From Amphiura filiformis (taxonomy: Eukaryota; Echinodermata; Ophiuroidea; Amphilepidida; Amphiuridae), in contig NC_092628.1 of NCBI RefSeq assembly GCF_039555335.1, positions 68,142,292-68,206,291 on the forward strand: a stretch of 64,000 nt of DNA, written 5' to 3'. The notes below the pieces were generated by a model. That model did no database searches and had not been told where the DNA came from. It saw nothing but the letters and a program-made list of their open reading frames with translations. The position numbers and the translations under genes are program-made. Below, in pieces: positions 21,125-36,100 of this stretch. Numbering within the stretch: position 1 is the first letter of the stretch; the number at the start of each line of letters is the position of its first letter.

Positions 21125-24100
21125 GTAAATATCAAATTGGTTATTTTGAAGATATGTTTCTATGTCTTGTCTATGTAACTATGTCTTGTCAAACATTTAT
21201 GGACTCGGTTCCTAGAAGGGGATTCATTACTGCACTCCTTCAAAAATGATCCCTTTTTCATTCTGTTTGTAATTCAATTTTCCCCAATTATTGGGGGTCA
21301 CATGCAACAATATATATTTTTCTATGCTGACTTGTTGTGCTGGAAGAATATCCATAGCCTTCATGTGCCAAAACAATGGCAAAAATTTAACATGTAGACT
21401 GTTAGTAGTGGTACTGATAGGTAAATTTGTAGTGCTATGCACAGGCCTGTGTTTTCTGCACATTCTAAATGCAGCGTACTCCACTATCAACTGTACTCTG
21501 AAGTTATTTCAACATTTTTTTAATGATTCTTTTTGTATATTACCTATTTTCCTAAGATTTTCATTCACAAATTTTGTGATTGTTTTCATTCCATAAAATG
21601 AATTTTAAATTTATGTATTCATGTACAGGTCTTAAATGGTGGCCAAATAAATTTTGTGAATGTTTGTTAGCACAGAAAAGTGGACTTTAACCATATGCTA
21701 TCTTTGATGATTGTGTTTTGAAATCATATTCTGTTTCTTGTTTTGAAATAATATTTTGTTTCTTGTTTTTCCCAGGTCACTCAATAACAATTACCTACAT
21801 GTTAACACAGGCCATCAAACCTAGTTCAAGAGATTGGGTTGGTATATTCAAAGTTGGTTGGAGTTCTACCAGACAGTACTTGGCATTTGATTGGGCACCT
21901 ATACCACCAAACTGGGAAACTGGCAAAATATGCACTCAGAGAATTATGCTGGATGGTATGTCAACATTGTACAGTCTTTTAACATGATTGCACTATCTAG
22001 CAATTCACATGAAATTGTTTGTTTCTTGGTTTCTTTTGTTTCTTCTTGTTTCTTGTTCTTCCTCTTGTCTTGTGTATAAATTACAACTTTAAATTTCTGG
22101 TTATTCTTTCATGTAATTATACACAAAGTTAGGCTTACAATTAGAATTAGGCTTAGGGTTAGGATTAGCCTACACAAAATGATTACATGAAGGTCAAAGA
22201 TCAACCAAATCCCCTCTCCCCCCCCCCACCCCCAAAAAATAATTGTGCAGTGCTTACCCTTATGGTTTCAACACCAACTATGATTCAGGAAAGTCTTTTT
22301 ATGAAAATCTTACATGAATTGACATATTCTCACAAAAATTCTGGTTATGTTTATAAATATATATATCTTGATTACAACTTTTAAGTCAAACAATGCATTT
22401 GATAATTGTCATCTATTCAGCTTACTATCTACCAAGAGAAGAGGATGGTGAGTTCTATCAATTCTGTTATATTGACTCCTATGGCAAGATGAGGGGTGCA
22501 AGTACACCATTCCAGTTTCTGAGAAGACCTGCTGATGATTTTGTTGAGGTGAGTTATCTTTTGAGTCATGCTTGTTGAGGTTATGAGGATGAGTTGATAT
22601 GAGTTGCATTGAGTCAATGAGTACTTTGATGCTGATATGAGTTCATGTTAAAGTTACTGTAGGTGAGTTATTTACTTCCAATTATTGAACTCAGATTATT
22701 TGCAAGCAGGGTGTTAGCCAGGATCCAGAAACTGTCAGTCCAAAATTGTTGGGGTCTAATATCGATTATGCGCAATGATCGATCACATTTGTTTCAAAGT
22801 ACATGTATACTGAATTTGGCAGGTCTGCATAACTCCAATATTCCATTATGTTGATACCTAAAAAGTATACGACAAACCACTATTGCTTTTCTTTTTTCTT
22901 TAAAAAAAGAAAAAAAGAAGCAGCATTTGATTAATCTTACAAGCAACTAGAATCCCCGATGCATGTCAGCAGTTTAATTAATGTTGATTTTTGACAGAGG
23001 CCTAATAATTACCTTTTCCATGACACCTTAATCATTATTTTTTAAATGACAATGACAATCAATTAAGTACTGACCATTGTTCAATGGGATATTGTGTGTA
23101 ATTGATTACTTCGAGAGGAAATGACATAATTTGTTATGGTAGTCCCTGTATATCCTGTTGATATGGTTGCAACATCAGAGTTGCCAACACATATCTAACC
23201 CACACAATTGGGAGGGTAACATTTTGGATGATGACTTGCTTCTAAGTCATTGTATCGTGTTAAAGTATGTGAGGTGTAGCAATGTTATTGATGGCCATTT
23301 CCCCTGTTTCACCACTTGGTCAAAGTTGTTTTTTGAAGCTGTGTTGGTGAAATGAATTTGCAATGCATGTTTTATTAAGTAATACATTGAAGCATTTAAT
23401 TGACTTGTCATTGATGGGTTACACAGTAGTATAAGCTTTGTAGTTCAGTGTTCTTGTCCCCAATTGGGTGTTTTCTGTTAAAGCACACAAAATAGAGAGT
23501 GCAGACATAACATTAAATGCCAAATGTAATACTTCAAGTTCATGGTGTCAATGTTATGTTCACACTTATTTAAAATTCTTGCACTACATAGCTGCCATAT
23601 GATCACTGATTCTCTCTCTGTGTCAGGTGGCGCTGTGTAGCGCTGCTGTGGTCTTCACAAGAGTACGCCATCTCACTCGGTCTGATGCCAAGTGCATTGC
23701 ACCTTTCATTGGTTAGAAACCAGCTTCACATCATTTGTCCAAGATGTTGGTGGACGTCCTCTTCCTTGTCGGCCTTCCCATAGCCCCTTGCAAAATTTGT
23801 AACTGATCACTGATTACTGGTACCATAAGTTTTTTTCGGTGAATTTGAGTTTGCATCATTTATTAACAAAATGCTGAAAAAAACATCAATAGGAATGTTT
23901 TGCAAAAATGTCCATATTCTATTTTATAACTTCCACAAATACTCAACCACACTTAGGCAAATTTAACATGAAATAATTTAATCAAATGTAAGGATACAAG
24001 TCTTTACTTTGCAAGAGGAGGCAAATCATTTCAAAGAGGGCATAGTAAAATAATATATTTAGAGCATTTACTTGTTCCATACATGTATATGGGTTCAGGG

Positions 24101-27100
24101 ATGTTCTATTTTGAATCTTCTTATAATTAACAATTGGCAGTAGGATTATTCTTGGGTGTAGTTTAGATTGCCAGCTTCAGAGCTGAGATAAAGTCAGATC
24201 CATTTAAATTATGATGAGCCAATGCTCACCAAATATGGTAATGTGATTGATTGATTGATTGATCTTACAGGTTGTAGATGACAGTATGGACATGTTAATG
24301 ATCCAGTCAAGACAACAGGCCACATTAGAGCAGCAGTTGCAGAAAACAATGAAGCAGTTAGATGAGCTGACAGGAGAGAGGACTTCATTGGAATCAGAAA
24401 CATTGGAACTGAGAGAAACAGTAGAAAAACAACAGAAAGCAATGAGAGATCTCAAGACACAGTATGATGAACTACTTAAAGCTAAGGAGGTGTGTTATTA
24501 GCGAAGAATGTAAAATGAGAATAAGTATTCATATTATCCCATATGTAATACCATATATGTAACTTATATATATTTAAGAAATAAAGGGTAATGCATGATC
24601 CTTTACGAAAATAATGTGTCGAGGCAGTAAAACGTAAATAATGGGTGAGGCGCAGCCGAACCCATTATTTAAACGCTTTTACTGCTGAGGACACATTATT
24701 TGCGTGTAAAGGCTAATGCTGCACCCTTTATTTGTATTCTATTACCACAAAATAGTGTGATTTAAAGAGAAAATATCAAATTTTTTGCCCAAATATTTCA
24801 AGTTGTTTACCTCAAGGTGGAGCGCATGCGCGTAGCCAAAGCGTATGCACATTCCAATAACAACCTAACATTCCATTCTCCCCTATGAGCAGGTATGCAC
24901 ATACGATAACACACCCCTGACATTCCATTCTCCCCTACATAAGCAGGTGTGCTGTGCGCTCTGCTGTGCGCTGTGATGATAGAAGAACATAAAGTTCGTT
25001 GCCCTTGACACTTTATCGCTAATTAATGGTCTGTCACGTGACGCGTTTCAACAAATCACAGTGCGCGATTTTGAATAATGGGTCGTGGGGGTAATAGAAT
25101 GCAAAATAATGTGTAGGACCTAACTGGGAAAATGTGAATGCATGTTGTTATTATATGCACCAATTCAGACAATCATGTCCAATTAAACGAAATATTTGTT
25201 CATATTTATGAACCAACATGAGTTGATGAGGCTGACATAAGGCCATGGCAAAGTCAATAAATTGGACAATTAGATGTAACAAACTTAGTATTGTTGTAAA
25301 TTTTGTTCTTCTATCTTCTCATATATAATAAAACTTTTAGAAGCTACAATTTGCCAAATAACCTTGCCTTTCTCACCAATTGCACAAGATAGGCCAGTTT
25401 GTGTTGAAAACTGGATTCGTCCCAGTTCCCAAGTAATTTATAATCTCAGCATCTATTTCCAATGCATTTTGCATATTATTGAAGATATTATCTAAATGAA
25501 AAGAGAGTCATAATATTATCTATGCTTAACTAACACAGGAAGCAGATACCAAGAACAAAGGACTACAACATGAGAAGAAAACATTGGAAGGGCGATTGGA
25601 AGAGGTGCATTCAGCTCTTGTGAGTCTTGAACACGATAAGACCCAGTGTGAGGACACATTACAGCAGACGATCAATAAGCTTCACGAGGCAGAGAAGCAG
25701 ATTGACAGAGTCAATGTAGAGAAGGAGCAGCTATTCAAAGACATTGAACATGTCTGTATGGAAAGAGAAGAGTTTAAGGTAAGTGATGGGAAACTTCTCT
25801 GTTCAATTCAAGAAGACTGATCATACAGTATGGGGAATATGTACACAAATTTTCCCTTAAATTTTAAATAATCTCTTTGTATCTTTATGTAGGTAGGCAA
25901 TGATTTCCCTCCAAATGCTGAATTGTGGGACATTTTCCAGGCCTTATTTTGTAAATGATAATGATGATCTAGATGTACTTCCTTGCAAATGATCATGGAC
26001 AAATGAAGAAATCAACAAGACTAAATAAACCATTTAACAAACAAGGTTTTCAAGCAGCAAAATGATAAAGAAGTTGTCCATGGATGCTGAGTTGCAGAGA
26101 GCATCATTACCAAATTTAACCAGACATTATTGTAATTTCAGTCCCAATTTGCCAACTCTGAGAAGCTGAATGAGGAGATGCGTCGTGAGGTTACAAGTCT
26201 CATGCAGCAACTATCCAACCATTCTGAACAGACCAAAGTGGTGAAAGAAAATGAGACTAAGGTGAGGGAGGAGAAACGCAAAATAGAACAGCAGCTCCTT
26301 GTAGCATCTGCAGATAGGGTAAGTACATGTACTGTTTAACACTTTTGCAATGCATCATGAACGTGAAGTTAATTATATCTGATATAGACCTTTTCAGGAG
26401 GACTCATATTCAACCAATCAATTTCTTGTGCTTTGAATACATATTTGACCACACAGTGGACACCATATCATATGCTATGTCAAATATGATTAAGGTGATA
26501 CATGATTGGTGTGAGCACTCATACCACACCACACCACACGTTCATCAAACACACTCGCAAGTGTGTGATTGGATGTGGTGTTTTTGTTTACTGCACGCAT
26601 CATTTCTCTTGAAATTTCAATCAGCTGCTAGAAAGGTCTAATATATAGCTATCCTTGTTACAGTAGTATTGATCAAATTGAAACTGTAAAAGAATCTACA
26701 GCTGTCAACAAATGCGACAAATGATCTTATCACTTCCAAGACTGTGAGGACTATTTTATGTGTTATGGTCATTGGACTAAGCATTTCTGAGTTCTTCAGC
26801 AGAACTTGTCTGGCAAGTTTGGAACTTAAAATGGAGTTGCAAAATATACCAAGCCAATGTATCAAATCAAATCATTGAAATTATATTTGAAGAATTTGTT
26901 CGTTTTTGGGTAATTGTAGTTGCGTTTGTATACAGTCTAAGTTGCAGTTATATTATACACGTGTTAATCCAATGTTCTATTTCATTTTGATATCATCAGG
27001 AACATCTTCGTACAATTAAAGAGAAACTGAAACAAAGAGAGTCTCAGCTGGCAGCTGCTGAGCAGAATCGCAAGTATCTATCAGATGAAATAGACACCAT

Positions 27101-30100
27101 GAAGACTGTGAACCAGAAACTGTCACAAGATCTGGAAGTAAGTTGTTGATTTGTGTCTTGTGCCATATAACCTATTAGGAAAGTATTTAAATGATCAAAG
27201 CAAATGAAGGGCTTATTTGCCTTAAATGTGTGACAGTTAATATTTTGTTGTTTTTAGTATAAGAATTATTAGGAAGGTTTTTTTGTCTGTATTCCAAATA
27301 ACCTTGCAAAATAAAGTTTAACAGTTTTGATTACTGATGGTTTCCATTTGAATTGAATTCTTCTCATTGTGTGCTTGTTGTTTTGTTTATTTGCAGGTTG
27401 CTTACACTGAGAAGGATGCCATGAAGGGACAGTTGGCTCGTAAAGAGAAAGAATTCCATGAGCGTGATAGGAAGTTTCAAGGCAACATGCATCTAATGCA
27501 GCACCAGGCTAAAGAAAAAGAAAACCTGTTAAACGATCAGGTGAAAACTCTGAAGGACAGCATCAAACAGCTAGTTGAGGTAGATATTGCTATCTAATCA
27601 TATGAATAACCAAAACTAGGCCCCTCAAATCTTGTATTAATATGGGAGGCAACATGCAAATGGATAGGAAAGACTGCCCAACTCAGTAGTAGACTATCAG
27701 GAGTATGTTATGAACTGGATTGACTGCTACACAACACATCATCGTTAAAAACATGACAACACATTCATTCAAATTCTAAGGTTAATCTTTCATTCATGCT
27801 GCTCTTAATCTCCTTTATGCATTTAGCAGAACCAGAATGCCACAGGTGTGCTTCTATTGAACTCTAATTAACTCCCTTATCTTTTTATCTTTGTCTGTAC
27901 AGGAGAAGGAAGTAGCATTGCGTGGACACAAAGGACCTATGCAGGCATCACAAGTAGCAATGAAAGATCTGAGAACAAAACTAAAGAAAGCCCAAGACAA
28001 ATGTGAAGATGAAACCAAGAAGAGAATAGAAATGCACAAGACACTGGTGAGTGAAACAATGTCTAGTTACTATTGAAACCAAGAAGAGAATAGAAATGCA
28101 CAAGACACTGGTGAGTGAAACAATGTCTAGTTACTATTGAAACCAAGAAGAGAATAGAAATGCACAAGACACTGGTGAGTGAAACAATGTCTAGTTACTA
28201 TTGAAACCAAGAAGAGAATAGAAATGCACAAGACACTGGTGAGTGAAACAATGTCTAGTTACTATTGAAACCAAGAAGAGAATAGAAATGCACAAGACAC
28301 TGGTGAGAGAAACAATGTCTAGTTACTATTGAAACCAAGAAGAGAATAGAAATGCACAAGACACTGGTGAGTGAAACAATGTCTAGTTACTATTGAAACC
28401 AAGAAGAGAATAGAAATGCACAAGACACTGGTGAGTGAAACAATGTCTAGTTACTATTGAAACCAAGAAGAGAATAGAAATGCACAAGACACTGGTGAGT
28501 GAAACAATGTCTAGTTACTATTGAAACCAAGAAGAGAATAGAAATGCACAAGACACTGGTGAGTGAAACAATGTCTAGTTACTATTGAAACCAAGAAGAG
28601 AATAGAAATGCACAAGACACTGGTGAGTGAAACAATGTCTAGTTACTATTGAAACCAAGAAGAGAATAGAAATGCACAAGACACTGGTGAGTGAAACAAT
28701 GTCTAGTTACTATTGAAACCAAGAAGAGAATAGAAATGCACAAGACACTGGTGAGTGAAACAATGTCTAGTTACTATTGAAACCAAGAAGAGAATAGAAA
28801 TGCACAAGACACTGGTGAGTGAAACAATGTCTAGTTACTATTGAAACCAAGAAGAGAATAGAAATGCACAAGACACTGGTGAGTGAAACAATGTCTAGTT
28901 ACTATTGAAACCAAGAAGAGAATAGAAATGCACAAGACACTGGTGAGTGAAACAATGTCTAGTTACTATTGAAACCAAGAAGAGAATAGAAATGCACAAG
29001 ACACTGGTGAGTGAAACAATGTCTAGTTACTATTGAAACCAAGAAGAGAATAGAAATGCACAAGACACTGGTGGGTGAAACAATGTCTAGTTACTATTGA
29101 AACCAAGAAGAGAATAGAAATGCACAAGACACTGGTGAGTGAAACAATGTCTAGTTACTATTGAAACCAAGAAGAGAATAGAAATGCACAAGACACTGGT
29201 GAGTGAAACAATGTCTAGTTACTATTGAAACCAAGAAGAGAATAGAAATGCACAAGACACTGGTGAGTGAAACAATGTCTAGTTACTATTGAAACCAAGA
29301 AGAGAATAGAAATGCACAAGACACTGGTGAGTGAAACAATGTCTAGTTACTATTGAAACCAAGAAGAGAATAGAAATGCACAAGACACTGGTGAGTGAAA
29401 CAATGTCTAGTTACTATTGAAACCAAGAAGAGAATAGAAATGCACAAGACACTGGTGAGTGAAACAATGTCTAGTTACTATTGAAACCAAGAAGAGAATA
29501 GAAATGCACAAGACACTGGTGAGTGAAACAATGTCTAGTTACTATTGAAACCAAGAAGAGAGCAGAAATGCACAAGACACTGGTGAGTGAAACAATGTCT
29601 AGTTACTATTGAAACCAAGAAGAGAATAGAAATGCACAAGACACTGGTGAGTGAAACAATGTCTAGTTACTATTGAAACCAAGAAGAGAATAGAAATGCA
29701 CAAGACACTGGTGAGTGAAACAATGTCTAGTTACTATTGAAACCAAGAAGAGAATAGAAATGCACAAGACACTGGTGAGTGAAACAATGTCTAGTTACTA
29801 TTGAAACCAAGAAGAGAATAGAAATGCACAAGACACTGGTGAGTGAAACAATGTCTAGTTACTATTGAAACCAAGAAGAGAATAGAAATGCACAAGACAC
29901 TGGTGAGTGAAACAATGTCTAGTTACTATTGAAACCAAGAAGAGAATAGAAATGCACAAGACACTGGTGAGTGAAACAATGTCTAGTTACTATTGAAACC
30001 AAGAAGAGAATAGAAATGCACAAGACACTGGTGAGTGAAACAATGTCTAGTTACTATTGAAACCAAGAAGAGAATAGAAATGCACAAGACACTGGTGAGT

Positions 30101-33100
30101 GAAACAATGTCTAGTTACTATTGAAACCAAGAAGAGAATAGAAATGCACAAGACACTGGTGAGTGAAACAATGTCTAGTTACTATTGAAACCAAGAAGAG
30201 AATAGAAATGCACAAGACACTGGTGAGTGAAACAATGTCTAGTTACTATTGAAACCAAGAAGAGAATAGAAATGCACAAGACACTGGTGAGTGAAACAAT
30301 GTCTAGTTACTATTGAAACCAAGAAGAGAATAGAAATGCACAAGACACTGGTGAGTGAAACAATGTCTAGTTACTATTGAAACCAAGAAGAGAATAGAAA
30401 TGCACAAGACACTGGTGAGTGAAACAATGTCTAGTTACTATTGAAACCAAGAAGAGAATAGAAATGCACAAGACACTGGTGAGTGAAACAGTGTCTAGTT
30501 ACTATTGAAACCAAGAAGAGAATAGAAATGCACAAGACACTGGTGAGTGAAACAATGTCTAGTTACTATTGAAACCAAGAAGAGAATAGAAATGCACAAG
30601 ACACTGGTGAGTGAAACAATGTCTAGTTACTATTGAAACCAAGAAGAGAATAGAAATGCACAAGACACTGGTGAGTGAAACAATGTCTAGTTACTATTGA
30701 AACCAAGAAGAGAATAGAAATGCACAAGACACTGGTGAGTGAAACAATGTCTAGTTACTATTGAAACCAAGAAGAGAATAGAAATGCACAAGACACTGGT
30801 GAGTGAAACAATGTCTAGTTACTATTGAAACCAAGAAGAGAATAGAAATGCACAAGACACTGGTGAGTGAAACAATGTCTAGTTACTATTGAAACCAAGA
30901 AGAGAATAGAAATGCACAAGACACTGGTGAGTGAAACAATGTCTAGTTACTATTGAAACCAAGAAGAGAATAGAAATGCACAAGACACTGGTGAGTGAAA
31001 CAATGTCTAGTTACTATTGAAACCAAGAAGAGAATAGAAATGCACAAGACACTGGTGAGTGAAACAATGTCTAGTTACTATTGAAACCAAGAAGAGAATA
31101 GAAATGCACAAGACACTGGTGAGTGAAACAATGTCTAGTTACTATTGAAACCAAGAAGAGAATAGAAATGCACAAGACACTGGTGAGTGAAACAATGTCT
31201 AGTTACTATTGAAACCAAGAAGAGAATAGAAATGCACAAGACACTGGTGAGTGAAACAATGTCTAGTTACTATTGAAACCAAGAAGAGAATAGAAATGCA
31301 CAAGACACTGGTGAGTGAAACAATAATCTAGTTACTATTCTGGTCTCTACATGGACATGGAATTTTGTTTGCTCTGGCTGAAAAATGTTTTGTGTAGTAT
31401 TGTGTAGCGGGTTATTTTATGTGTTTCTCTACATGAAATAATTCTATCCTCTTCCAACACCTAGGTTTCATTATCATTGACGTATTGGACTTTTTATTTT
31501 TTTCGGAGAAGAGCAGGTAGGGCAACTACTTGATTATATTTCTACATGTTCATACTACATACTCTGAAAATTTTAGAAAATTCATTTGAGTCCGTTTTTT
31601 AAAATCACATTTTGTTCCTAAAATGGGGGTTACAACGGGCAGTCTCTCCATAGGGCTACATGTAAAGACCAGTTATAGACAAATGGCCCTAAAATAAAAC
31701 TGACTCGTGCGAATTTCCTCAAATTTTGCATATGATGTAGATTTAACATCTGGAATGTAATGCAAGTGATGTCGTTGCTGCTCTTCTAAATTCATTTTTA
31801 AAATGACTGCCCCAGACCAAGGTGCCAAGTCAATTGGATCCATGACCAGATTTGTACACTCCAGTGACAGAGATAAGGGGGCAAGGGAGGGCACATGCCC
31901 TGGGTGCCATCTTAGAGGGCGTCAAATCAACCAATTCAGCGCCACTGAGATTGATTCTGCACCCCGTCCAAGCGGCGAAAGTAAAAATATTTCAACATAA
32001 GTAGTCATTTGAAAATACTGTTTCAAGACAAATTGATTATAACCAAATAAGTGATATTTGTGCACATTTTGGTGTGGTCCTTGTGCAATTGTATCATGAA
32101 GGGGACGTGACATTCTGTACTTTGCCCTATGGGTGCCACAACCGTAGCTACCTCACTGTTTGCATCAAGATCATTTTAGGTTCATCAGACTCAGAGATCC
32201 TTTTGTTTTAACATAATGCCCATTATTGTCTGCAGCTTGTGCTCCAGTACTACAGTTAGTTGATTTATCATGGGACAGTGTATAGCTGTTCGGTATTATC
32301 CAAAACTAATAGTTCAATTTATTTCTTATTAATGCTGTCCTGTGTATAACTTGATATATCTACGTAGAAAAATTAGCCAATTTAAAATCTGAGATACTCA
32401 AACCAGTAATGTAGGGATTACAAGATGAACACTTCATAATGGGGATTGTAGTGAAACTTAAATAAATAAATGCCACACAGTAATGAACATATTGGATATT
32501 ATTAAGCTTTTGAAACTGACAAATGGCCATCTTTTCTGATCACAAATTTCCAACAGGAAGATATAACTAAAGCATTTATATATCTACCAATTGTTTTTCA
32601 TTGCACACCCTGAAGACTGCCGTTGAAGCCACATATGTGTCGGAGAGAGAAGACTTTCAGAAGGAGATAGAGGATATGAAGATTAGGCTATCCATGGGAG
32701 CGGAAGAGTACAAGAAGAAATATCTGGAATGCAAAACTTTAGAAGCCAAGTATGACAAACTGAAAAAGACTCAAACCAAACGAGATTCAACAACAAGTGT
32801 AACAAGTAAGATGCTCAGAAATTATGTCTATGTTCTGCATAGGGATATGTTAGCTTTTAATTCCTTGGATCAGAGTGTACTATTAATTGATTCTTCATCT
32901 TGTGCTGAAGGGGTCATTCTTTTTTGCAAATATAAAGAAATATAAGAAAATCATAAAAATCATATTTTTTTCTCTTCAAGAAGAAATGACAATAAAAAAA
33001 ATTTAATTTCCATTTTATAATGAGCATAGAAATATTATGCTATTTTCAGGTTTTGTGGATGTAAAATAATTGTGTATATTTTAAAGCGAGTTTATCAGAA

Positions 33101-36100
33101 ACGTTCAACTTGATGGTAGCAGATTATGTTTCAAATGATCAGCTAAGGCAGTTTTGGCCAGCCTTGTGTAATGTTTGATACAATTAATTTCTTATCCCTT
33201 GTAGCCAGGTTTAATTCAATCTGTACAGTGTTAGAAGTGGCCAGTGTTGCCAGTATACAAAACTTTCCAGTTCCCCATCCGTGTCCAATGACTTCTGCAA
33301 GGGCACTGCCCCATTTCCCTCTCTTATCTTTTTACATTTTTTGCTGTCCTTCAACTGCATTGTGTGTAGTGCCATGAATATCTGTTTGGATATTATTAAG
33401 TTGCACATCATTAATTCTTTTCCCTAATCTATAACTTTCATTAGCTAATCTTAAAAGATATAGTTCCAAACATGGCAGCTTATAAAAGAAACAAAGCTAA
33501 TAAGCTGTAAATTGTGTTAATTTTCTGCTCTAGAAGAAGAAGTAGCCCTTGAGAAAGCAGCAGCTTCCCCAGGTACATCCAGTGATGACAAAGGTACCCA
33601 GTCAGGGCTACCAGCAGCAGCTGTGTTAAATGCACCAACTACACCAGCAGATGGGGGAACCTTTGATTCCAAAGAATTAGCAGAACAACTCAAAGAGCTT
33701 ATGCAGGAATTAGAAGACCGTAGTGGAAAAGTGAAGAGATACAAACTGAAATATATGGTAGGTTTTCAGATTGCTACAAAAATGCAAGTAGTGTACAAAG
33801 TTGTAGTGCATTTCATATTAACTGCAGTATAGAATCCACAACAAAGGGAAAACGGTGGCTCAGCATTTGATTGGCTTGTCATAGAATGTGTTTTGTGACT
33901 TGCAGAGGTGGGATTAGAAACACTTCAATTCAAGACACCTGTTAGTCTGTTACCTCTATTGTATGTAATGTATTGTCTGTGCAAAGCAGCTAATACTTAG
34001 ATAATAATGCTCCAGATATCCCCAAATATCCTAGCATGGGGTAATTCTGATTCCAGAAAATAGGCCAAGGTAGACCCTGAAATATGTTGGGTGGATTTCA
34101 TATTAATCAAATGGATACAAGCTAGAAATTACAGAAATCAAGACAAATTCAAGTAGCAGGTCTGATAGTCAAGTTATTGAAGGCAGTTATCTCTGGAATC
34201 AATAATTGTTGTCATATTAAGTTACACTTCATTTGGCTTAAAACTAGCAAAAATATTTACTGTACGGATTGATATAGTACGGTGTGCACACAGTTGAGTG
34301 CAGCAGCTGCACTAGTTGCATATAATGTGTGACTGGCGCACACTTTTATGCAAGTATAATTTGGGACTTTATTGATGCACACGGTAACAAAAACCCAAAT
34401 ATTTTATGCCCTTTTATAAGTCGAACAAAGTGTAAGAGCTTGTTAGAGGTGGTGTCATTATTCTGCTCTCAATATCATAGTTCTGACCAATCATTGGACC
34501 CTCTATTCATGACCTTATGGGCAAAAAGTAAGCAATAGCTGGCAGCTGATGTATATCAAGTGTTTGGTTAATTATTGCTCCAAGCAGAATCACATATTCT
34601 AGATGGCAAAATCAAGTGAATTATAATTTAATTATTCCTGTTTGTTCCATATTGGGATGTTTATTATTCATTACCAGATACTGTATTATTTTAAAGCATC
34701 CATTTTTTTCTGTTTCTTAACAGGAGGAGAAAGAGAAAAACAGCAGTTTAGTCCAAGAAAGAGATGCTCTAAGAGACAAATTGAAGGAGCAAGAAGACAG
34801 AATGAAGAACATGGAGGAAGAAATGACTGCAAAAATTCAATCACAAAAGGTTGGTTTTGTTTCAAAGTCACAGATTTTGTAGGAGTTCAACATTGTCAGT
34901 TTCCTCATTGCCATATTATTAGTGACATGTGCAAATAAGTGTGCCCACCAGCTGGAGAAATCACACACAAATCATACACAGTGAGGGAATTTGCATTCTG
35001 TGGGGGCAATTTTAGGTTTTTTAAAGTAGTCATTTTCTTACCAGTTAGACATCAGTTGGGTTAATCAAAACATTTCCCTGACTTTTGAAAATGTCTAGTT
35101 AATAATGTATCCATATTTATCATTTTTTGTAATATGCAGGAAGAAAATGATCAGCTTCAGCAGAACTTCAACAAGCTCCATAGTGACTACATGCAGATGA
35201 AGCACTCCTTTGAATCCGTGAAATTTGACATGGCACAAGCCAGTCAGGAAAGTACACCAACCAAACAACAGCGCCCTCCCATCGTTGAGCCACCGGCAAG
35301 CCCAGAGAGAGATCTCCCACTTCAATTCAAAAATCCTTACACCCAATCTCAATCTCAAACTCAATCTCCAGTAGATGTTGTACCAGAGCAAAAGTTTCCC
35401 AATCCATATGTGGAAGAGGGTGCTGCACAACCCACAGCGCCCCCTATGAGCGTGCCGCCAGAGGGAAGCTCATTGTTGTCACCAGTGTACCCTCCTGATA
35501 TTGGCCTACCAGAACCATTGCAACCACATATTTTGCCCCAAGCCAAGATTGCAGCCATTAAGAATGCTACTAGATCAACCAATAGTAATGGTGAACCAAT
35601 ATGTGATATGAGTGACGATAGGTAAGATATGAAATAATCTGGTTTTGTGTTCTAGTTGTGTTAGTGCAAGAAAATTGTATATAGCTGCATGTTTGTTATT
35701 TCACAGAAAGAGCATTTTTTAGTTTCAATTTGTTCACCTATTTGTTTTATAACGTTTCAATTATTTAATTAATTGCTTTTAAGGTGGTACTACACCCCTA
35801 GATAAATATGTGACTATTTTTGCATTTTTCTCAAAAAATAACAACACACTGGTAACAAAAGTTATGTATATTATAGGGGCAAGGAATCCAGTTACAACAC
35901 TGGAATTTCAGTGACTCAAGACAAGCGATACGTTATTTATGATAAGAAAAGAGGTACCGCTAGAATGTACCTCATTTCTTAACATATATAATGAACCACT
36001 TGTCTAGAATCACTGAAATTTCAGTGAAGTAATTGGATTCCTTGCCTCAATAATATACATAACTTTTGTTACCAGTGTGTAGTTATTTTTTGAGAAAAAT

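Noticed and set aside
28011..31339. CRISPR-like array
   Set aside because: Units are contiguous with no spacers, in an animal gene intron; it is a tandem array derived from an exon boundary.
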